Assembly: GCF_000266945.1 (NCBI RefSeq)
Contig: NC_018025.1
Location: forward strand, 3,972,001-4,036,000
Length of the DNA: 64,000 bases
Reading direction: 5' to 3'
From: Desulfomonile tiedjei DSM 6799
GTDB lineage: Bacteria; Desulfobacterota; Desulfomonilia; Desulfomonilales; Desulfomonilaceae
Below, one piece after another: positions 59,915-64,000 of the stretch. Under the pieces are notes generated by a model. It was not told the origin of the DNA. It saw only the letters and a list, made by a program, of their open reading frames with translations, and made no database searches. Every line of letters begins with the position of its first letter. The stretch's first letter is position 1. The translations under genes and the position numbers were made by a program.

Positions 59915-60365
59915 ACTTACTCAATCAGTTACCCCACCAGTATGTTTCAACTTCCAATACCCCGCCAATGGTGGTCGAGGAGAAGAATTCAGGAACCGAC
60001 TACCGTTAACGAAAAGAACGGGATTACCATTCTGGCAAAGTGGTATTTCCGCCGCATATATAAGGTCGAACCCCGATTCGTGGAACCACTGCTATGCCGA
60101 GTAGTTTCCGATTCCGATCCGATCCAAGCACCGAAAGTTTGGATGACTCATTGCTGAGAAACGCTCAATGAATCAACGAGAGCCATTCTGAACCACGTTC
60201 TTCTAGGGGCGATGGTTGTAACAGGATGAATTCTCAATATTCCTTTCCCTCGCATCCCGCACCATCATTATCCCCTCAAGATCATATTTTATCTAAGGGT
60301 TAGTGGGGTCTCCCCCAAGAGGGATAGACCTGATCAAAGAGAAGTGCGTACGAAAGGAGGTTGCC
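59915..60365. other. Intergenic region, promoter side of the recombination operon
   Basis: No gene is supported; a 71-codon frame at 59942 has no ribosome-binding site. The promoter of the operon starting at 60366 is expected near the right end. No repeats were found. Confidence 0.4.
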
Positions 60366-60515
60366 ATGAACTATCAGCGTCAACACGATGGCTCGGGAAT
60401 CGGCTGGATTATCCTGCTAGTCCTGCTCTACATCATCTTTAACCCCATTCCTGGTCCCATAGACGATGCGGCGGCGGTGGCCATCGGAGGATACCAAGCT
60501 CTGAAGAGGATATGA
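60366..60515 (+). CDS. Tiny membrane protein (49 aa)
   Basis: AAAGGAGG precedes the ATG. After a polar start (NYQRQHDGSG) residues 12-28 form one hydrophobic helix (GWIILLVLLYIIFNPIPG), followed by an Ala-rich end. It lies 57 bases before the annealing-protein gene, the same position as the tiny membrane peptides in element 1, though without clear sequence similarity to them. Confidence 0.5.
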   Translation: MNYQRQHDGSGIGWIILLVLLYIIFNPIPGPIDDAAAVAIGGYQALKRI

Positions 60516-60572
60516 CGCACGCACGCCTTAAATCTAAAGAGAAACAGAATACTTCACAAAAGGAGCACCACT

Positions 60573-61277
60573 ATGGCCACAAATGGAAATGGGCAGTTCA
60601 GAGAGGACGAACTGGTAAGCCGAAAGGTCAAAGTCGGCCAAGAATGGCAAACCAGAATATTCCCGATCATTGGCGGGCGCTTGCGGATTCTCCACGAAAG
60701 CAACGATAACCTCAGCATCCAGACCGATATTGTCAGGTTGGAGCCTGACTTCGTGGTCGTAAAGGCAGCCATTGAAAGCCAGAGGGGAAAGTTCAACGGC
60801 ACAGGAACGGCATCAGGCCAAAGAGATGCGAGGCTGGCAGACTCCCTGGTTGAATTGGCTGAGACCAGGGCCATAGCAAGGGCGCTGCGCTTCGGCGGGA
60901 TAGGCGTTGAGTACACATCAGCAGAAGAAATCTCACACACCACCGCCACAGAATCTCACAATGAGCAAACCACAAGCAAAGCGCTACAATCAGTGTTCCC
61001 TGAAGGCAATGGCAACGGCAAACCCGAAGCGAAAGCATCGAGTGGCACTGCAGATGCACCTGCCCAGGGAAACGGAGATACGCCGCAACGTTGCGGCAAC
61101 GGTCGGGTCACTCAAGCGCAGGTGAGAGCTCTTTTCGCTCTCAGTAAAAGGGCAAACTATCACGATGACGACATTGCCCAAATGCTCGCACCATTCCAGG
61201 TCTCCCGCTTTGAAGACCTGCCCCGAGAAGCAGCCAGCAAATTGATCGGCGCTTTGCAGACCGAAGCCGCAGCGTAA
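60573..61277 (+). CDS. Putative single-strand annealing/recombination protein (element 2 copy)
   Basis: AAAGGAG precedes the ATG. The 234-aa protein repeats the architecture of the 25825 gene: QEWQTRIFPIIGGRLRILHE, RGKFNGTGTASGQRDARLAD, AETRAIARALRFGGIG with EYTSAEE, then a Gly/Thr/Asn-rich linker and RALFALSKRANYHDDDIAQM with FEDLPREAASKLIGALQ. The linker differs completely while both folded parts are conserved, which argues that both proteins are functional. The third GCCGCAA palindrome lies in the linker coding region. The function as an annealase is inferred from layout and from the following nuclease. Confidence 0.6.
   Translation: MATNGNGQFREDELVSRKVKVGQEWQTRIFPIIGGRLRILHESNDNLSIQTDIVRLEPDFVVVKAAIESQRGKFNGTGTASGQRDARLADSLVELAETRAIARALRFGGIGVEYTSAEEISHTTATESHNEQTTSKALQSVFPEGNGNGKPEAKASSGTADAPAQGNGDTPQRCGNGRVTQAQVRALFALSKRANYHDDDIAQMLAPFQVSRFEDLPREAASKLIGALQTEAAA
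61082..61097. repeat. GCCGCAA(CG)TTGCGGC palindrome, copy 3
   Basis: A perfect 16-bp palindrome within the linker region of the annealing-protein gene. Two of the three copies of this motif lie inside genes, in parts where the protein sequence is not conserved. Confidence 0.65.
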
Positions 61278-61365
61278 ACAAATCCCATAATCACAATCAA
61301 AGGCAAACCAGGGGGCGGGGCGCTACAGCTGCGTACCCGTCCTGCTACACAAAAGGAGAAGACCC

Positions 61366-61512
61366 ATGTTCAGATTGACGTCATTTCTTCAGCCGCAGAA
61401 GCCCAGGCCCAGAAACAGAAGGCTTGTTCGTGAACTCCGCCGTCTCATCCACCAACGGAATTATTGGCGCAATCGAACCCGTGAACTGCGGGGGGGAAGG
61501 AGGAAAAGATGA
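61366..61512 (+). CDS. Tiny Arg-rich protein (48 aa), element 2 copy
   Basis: AAAGGAGAA precedes the ATG and the stop overlaps the nuclease start by ATGA. The protein reads MFRLTSFLQPQKPRPRNRRL, then REL, RRLIHQRNYWRNRTRELRGG and RRKR. Start pattern, central aromatic-Trp-Arg motif, basic end, length and gene position all match the 45-aa protein at 26573. It is too basic for a typical folded domain and likely binds DNA or RNA. Confidence 0.65.
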   Translation: MFRLTSFLQPQKPRPRNRRLVRELRRLIHQRNYWRNRTRELRGGRRKR

Positions 61513-62297
61513 AACCCGCATTCGATTACGATCACTTCTCGCATTCACAGCTCAGCTGCTACACGCAGTGCAGTCTGAAATATCGGTTCTCCTACATAGA
61601 AAACCTGGAACCCGAGTTCACTTCTTCAGCCCTGGTGTTCGGGTCATCCATACATTCGGGTATACAAGCGTATCTGCAAAGTGTTTTGGAAGCAGACCCG
61701 CTTAGGGCTGACCAATTGGCCGATGTTTTTCGCAGTGAATGGACAGGCTTTGGTGGACCGCCAGTCCGTTACTCGGGTAGAGAAACAGAGAATGGGCTTC
61801 AAACCAAAGCGCAAGAGCTGTTCTCCCTGTTCGTGGATCACTATGACCCTGCATCCGAGGTGATAGCCGTAGAGGAGTCGTTTTCCATCGATCTGAACGA
61901 CAGGATAGAAGTGGCATGCTGCGGCCCTCTGCCTCCGTTTGTGGGGTACATCGATGCCATCATTGGAAAGGACGGGTCCACGGCGCTGATAGACTATAAG
62001 ACCAGTTCACGCAAGCCTAATGGTGATCTCAATCCCATGCAGCTTGTAGCCTACAGCATGGGGGCGTCAGTCCTGGGATACGAGCCGAATCAGCTTGATT
62101 ACAGGTTTGAGTACCTGATCAAAACTGCAAAGCCCGATTTCGTCCTGTGTCCTGTGAAAATCCGTGATCATGACCGTGAACGATTCCTGAAGATTGTGGC
62201 CAGGATATGGAAGGCGATCCGCTCGTCGATCTTCTATCCGAACCCAGGCTATCTGTGTAGTTCTTGCGGGTACCAAATATGGTGCAAGGAATGGTGA
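61509..62297 (+). CDS. PD-(D/E)XK nuclease, RecB/Cas4-like (element 2 copy)
   Basis: The 262-aa protein has the motif I His in FGSSIHSGI (about residue 48), the Asp in VGYIDAIIG (about 145), the D-x-K motif in ALIDYKTSSRK (about 160) and MQLVAYSMG. One Cys in YTQCSLKYRF near the start and CSSCGYQIWCKEW at the end give the four-Cys iron-sulfur pattern of Cas4/AddB-like nucleases. AGGAGGA lies upstream of the ATG. It should process DNA ends together with the annealing protein. It shares LKYRF, DPLRADQ-like and terminal CKEW segments with the element 1 enzyme. Confidence 0.85.
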   Translation: MKPAFDYDHFSHSQLSCYTQCSLKYRFSYIENLEPEFTSSALVFGSSIHSGIQAYLQSVLEADPLRADQLADVFRSEWTGFGGPPVRYSGRETENGLQTKAQELFSLFVDHYDPASEVIAVEESFSIDLNDRIEVACCGPLPPFVGYIDAIIGKDGSTALIDYKTSSRKPNGDLNPMQLVAYSMGASVLGYEPNQLDYRFEYLIKTAKPDFVLCPVKIRDHDRERFLKIVARIWKAIRSSIFYPNPGYLCSSCGYQIWCKEW

Positions 62298-62308
62298 AGG
62301 AGGACAAC

Positions 62309-62617
62309 ATGGCCAAGAAAGACAGTCGCAGCGTCACCGACATCGTTGCGTTTCAACCCACAGCCAATGTCACCGTGCTTCCTCCTGACTCAGGAGTGGT
62401 AGGACAGTTCCTCGATGATACCCGCAACATGCTCAAGGCCCGAGCTATGAGGATGAGCGGCTTGCTCAAGCGCATCAATGAGTCAGGCCAAAGGACTGAG
62501 CAATTGTTACGGCAGGCTGCGGAAAGAATGGAGTCCGCAGAAGCTGCGCTTGGTGCTCAGTTCAGGAGTGAGGGACTGTTGCCTGGGAACGATGAAGACC
62601 AGGAGGCGGAAGGCTGA
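62309..62617 (+). CDS. Unknown helical protein after the nuclease (102 aa)
   Basis: The start at 62309 follows AAGGAGG. Residues about 38-85 are a long helix or coiled coil (LDDTRNMLKARAMRMSGLLK, ESGQRTEQLLRQAAERMESA), with an acidic end. It holds the same position as the beta-rich 86-aa protein of element 1 but is unrelated in sequence, so this slot varies between the elements. Function unknown. A hairpin terminator follows 46 bases later. Confidence 0.55.
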   Translation: MAKKDSRSVTDIVAFQPTANVTVLPPDSGVVGQFLDDTRNMLKARAMRMSGLLKRINESGQRTEQLLRQAAERMESAEAALGAQFRSEGLLPGNDEDQEAEG

Positions 62618-62984
62618 AACAGCCATAACCAGATATTCTGCATTTCAATCATGTCAAATTCTATAGAGACCGAAGGTCTCTATTTCCCCGCCCAGACACG
62701 AATGTCTTGCTATTCTTACACATCCCGAACGTATGCAGATGGGAGATTTTGCAGGCAGGGACTGCAAGAACGACCCCCACCCCCTTTACTGTTTTCCAAA
62801 ATCCTGGATGGGACCCAAAAAAACAGCTCCTGGCCTTCTTAAATTCCTCACCGATCCAAATCACTAAGGACTTCATACAGTCCCCGCCTAGCAAATCTCA
62901 GCAGAGCCTATCCGTTTCCGCTAAGGCGAAAAGACCATTTTATTAGGTCCTACGAAATCTTTTGGAGTTTTGCAGGACGTCGAA
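62618..62984. other. Convergent intergenic region with terminator
   Basis: It contains the hairpin at 62663-62683. No gene is supported. Confidence 0.45.
62663..62688 (+). terminator. Terminator of the element 2 recombination operon
   Basis: ATAGAGACC and GGTCTCTAT form a perfect 9-bp stem with loop GAA, followed by TTCC. The T-run is short, so efficiency is uncertain. Confidence 0.6.
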
Positions 62985-63194
62985 TTACTGACATTTTTTT
63001 ATACATTCGTTATATTGACCCTCAAGGAAATACCCAAAAAAAGGTGTTCCTGATTTTCCCATTGCCTGATCTTTGCACCGCTCTTTGCAATCAATATAAC
63101 CTTCTACTCTGGCAGATCCGCCCGATGATTTTTTGTCACATCCACAGACGAGAATAGCCATTAACAACGCTAAGATCATCAACAGTCCTTTCAT
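62985..63194 (-). CDS. Small cysteine-rich putative lipoprotein with twin CX3C
   Basis: The start at 63194 follows GGGAGGG and gives 69 residues. The signal MKGLLMILALLMAILVCGC ends in a lipobox-like stretch (Cys at -2 is unusual). The mature part has CKERC and CIKKC, two CX3C motifs about 26 residues apart, a pattern that can form a disulfide-linked helical hairpin as in twin-CX3C proteins. It would sit in the periplasm or on the outer membrane. It is the first of three small cysteine-rich exported-looking genes at the right edge. Confidence 0.6.
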   Translation of the reverse strand: MKGLLMILALLMAILVCGCDKKSSGGSARVEGYIDCKERCKDQAMGKSGTPFFGYFLEGQYNECIKKCQ

Positions 63195-63286
63195 GTCTCG
63201 ATTCCCTCCCTTCCATTGCATAACGATTCAAAGCGATTGTCTACGCTGTCGCACTCATTGTTGTCTCGTCACCCCCGAACTTTGAC

Positions 63287-63691
63287 TCAGGGGAAGCATT
63301 TGGCATAGCCTTCACAATATCCACGCTGTGATCTGCAAAAACCTGCTTCCAGGACGCCGTGGTAGAATCTGGTGCCATCTGATTTGGTGCTGTAGCAGTG
63401 GCAACAGACCATTTCGACAGTCTGCCAAGGGGAAGCAGAATCCTGTGCATTGGTGCAGGTGCTAACCGAGGGCTCAAGTCCGTCATGGTTATGGGCCTGA
63501 ACCATGCCAGTAGAATATGCAGCGAAGGCTAAGAGGATGGCTAAGAGGTATCCGATCTTCAATCTGGCGTATTCTCGTGTGATAGTTGTTTTTGCTTCGG
63601 CACTGGAGACGGTTAGGAGCAGCCCCAACCATACCAGAATGCACCATGCTGTGATGCGCCGTTTGCCGTCACTATCTCGAAATCTTCTCAT
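63287..63691 (-). CDS. Cysteine-rich exported or membrane protein (134 aa)
   Basis: Two hydrophobic stretches precede the main domain: ITAWCILVWLGLLLTVSSAE (about 13-32) and LKIGYLLAILLAFAAYSTGM (about 44-63). The rest is rich in Cys: VEMVCCHCYS, FCRSQRGYCEGYAKC at the end. The frame with this Cys pattern is preferred over an overlapping alternative in another frame. The first stretch could be a cleaved signal or a membrane helix. I do not recognise it. It may be stabilised by disulfides outside the cytoplasm. Confidence 0.5.
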   Translation of the reverse strand: MRRFRDSDGKRRITAWCILVWLGLLLTVSSAEAKTTITREYARLKIGYLLAILLAFAAYSTGMVQAHNHDGLEPSVSTCTNAQDSASPWQTVEMVCCHCYSTKSDGTRFYHGVLEAGFCRSQRGYCEGYAKCFP

Positions 63692-63754
63692 TCTTGAACC
63701 TCGTTATGCTTCATTTTGAGCACACAGGTTATTTGGCTGGGAAATCGTGTTCCG

Positions 63755-64000
63755 TTACGGGCATCCACCATTGCAGATTTCTTTGGCATTACAGACCCAA
63801 ATAGTCTCACCGACTTCCAGGTTGTAGGGCGGATTTGGCTTGACTTGAAATATCTTGAATCCCATTAATTCGTATGACAGGGTGGTCGTTCCCGTTATAT
63901 CTTGCTTTTGCAGCTGCAGGATTTCTCCTGATGGTGCAGCGTAAACGAGTTTACCCCAGTCCTTCCCTCTTGCGATTGCCTTCGCTATGACGCGGCAGAA
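63755..64000 (-). CDS. Partial gene running off the right edge, cysteine-ended protein
   Basis: The minus-strand frame is open from the window edge to a TAA at 63755, giving 81 residues without a start codon in view. It contains RVIAKAIARGKDWGKLVYAA, a strand-rich middle and ends WVCNAKEICNGGCP. The final three Cys echo the neighbouring cysteine-rich genes. It is probably the 3' end of another exported protein; I cannot name it. Confidence 0.5.
   Translation of the reverse strand, partial: FCRVIAKAIARGKDWGKLVYAAPSGEILQLQKQDITGTTTLSYELMGFKIFQVKPNPPYNLEVGETIWVCNAKEICNGGCP

Larger units (their letters stand above)
52665..64000. mobile_element. Integrative element 2 (left part; continues beyond the window)
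   Basis: It begins with the second tRNA-Val 3' repeat followed by terminators, recombinase and excisionase in the same order as element 1. It shares the annealing protein, Arg-rich peptide and nuclease module with element 1 but has its own ParB-like, Rep-like, MerR-like and DUF4238-like genes. Its right end is not reached. Confidence 0.8.

Noticed and set aside
63241-63486. 81-codon minus-strand frame
   Set aside because: It overlaps the cysteine-rich 134-aa frame in another phase. The Cys pattern and hydrophobic segments favour the latter.
1-64000. CRISPR array
   Set aside because: No regularly spaced identical repeats with unique spacers were seen. The Cas4-like nucleases belong to the recombination modules, and no other cas genes are present.
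1-64000. Conjugation or capsid genes
   Set aside because: I looked for relaxase, type IV secretion ATPases, terminase and capsid proteins and found none apart from the lone tape-measure gene.

Overview
The window looks like accessory DNA from a Desulfobacterota (deltaproteobacterial) chromosome. The signs are a class-specific mix: a sigma-54 activator with PAS input and an exact -24/-12 promoter, an RpoH-type sigma factor beside Hsp20 genes and a SPASM-type radical SAM gene, and a class III cyclase with the helical N-terminus common in that group. I cannot name the species. There are no housekeeping genes, rRNA operons, CRISPR arrays or intact tRNA genes.

The main result is structural. An exact 51-bp copy of the 3' part of a tRNA-Val(CAC) gene (anticodon arm to CCA) occurs at 7843-7893 and again at 52665-52715, both on the + strand. 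Each copy is followed at once by a Rho-independent terminator, a tyrosine recombinase pointing at it, and an overlapping excisionase-like gene. I read this as a tandem array of integrative elements in one tRNA-Val gene: the right end of element 0 (1-7842), a complete element 1 (7843-52664, 44,822 bp), and the left part of element 2 (52665 to beyond 64000). The intact tRNA gene should lie to the left of the window.

Element 0 (1-7842) holds a cluster of TGACA/TGTCA repeats, a four-gene + strand cluster of small unknown and DNA-binding-like proteins, and an isolated phage tape-measure gene preceded by an XRE-type gene.

Element 1 has several modules. (a) 7913-9468: recombinase and excisionase. 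(b) 9630-17955: a minus-strand block of paralogous acidic zinc-ribbon and TPR-like proteins plus an ankyrin protein, next to a sigma-54 activator and a sigma-54 promoter. (c) 18654-24288: a membrane zinc-ribbon protein, a lipoprotein, an ECF-like sigma factor with a zinc-finger partner, and a DUF3102-like gene. (d) 25317-31484: a chain of tiny membrane peptides, a putative single-strand annealing protein, a 45-aa Arg-rich protein, a RecB/Cas4-like nuclease, an adenine methyltransferase and an SNF2 helicase. (e) 32124-47608: a stress and carbohydrate island with cyclase, RpoH, two Hsp20s, radical SAM enzyme, and divergent operons for GDP-mannose synthesis, three GT4 glycosyltransferases and two GH130 mannoside phosphorylases. 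One GH130 gene is frameshifted by a 7-bp tandem duplication. (f) 47826-52260: a divergent family A DNA polymerase with a polymerase C-terminal remnant behind it, a Rep-like protein and a SprT-like protein.

Element 2 repeats the same core plan with different cargo: recombinase, excisionase, a ParB-like protein, a Rep-like protein beside iteron-like repeats, a MerR-like regulator, a DUF4238-like protein, and the same annealing protein, tiny Arg-rich protein and nuclease module. Small cysteine-rich exported proteins follow at the right edge. A 16-bp palindrome occurs three times in element 2 and may be the ParB-like protein's target. The repeated annealase, Arg-rich peptide and nuclease unit, the tandem tRNA-Val occupancy and the Hsp20/mannoside cargo are the most notable finds.
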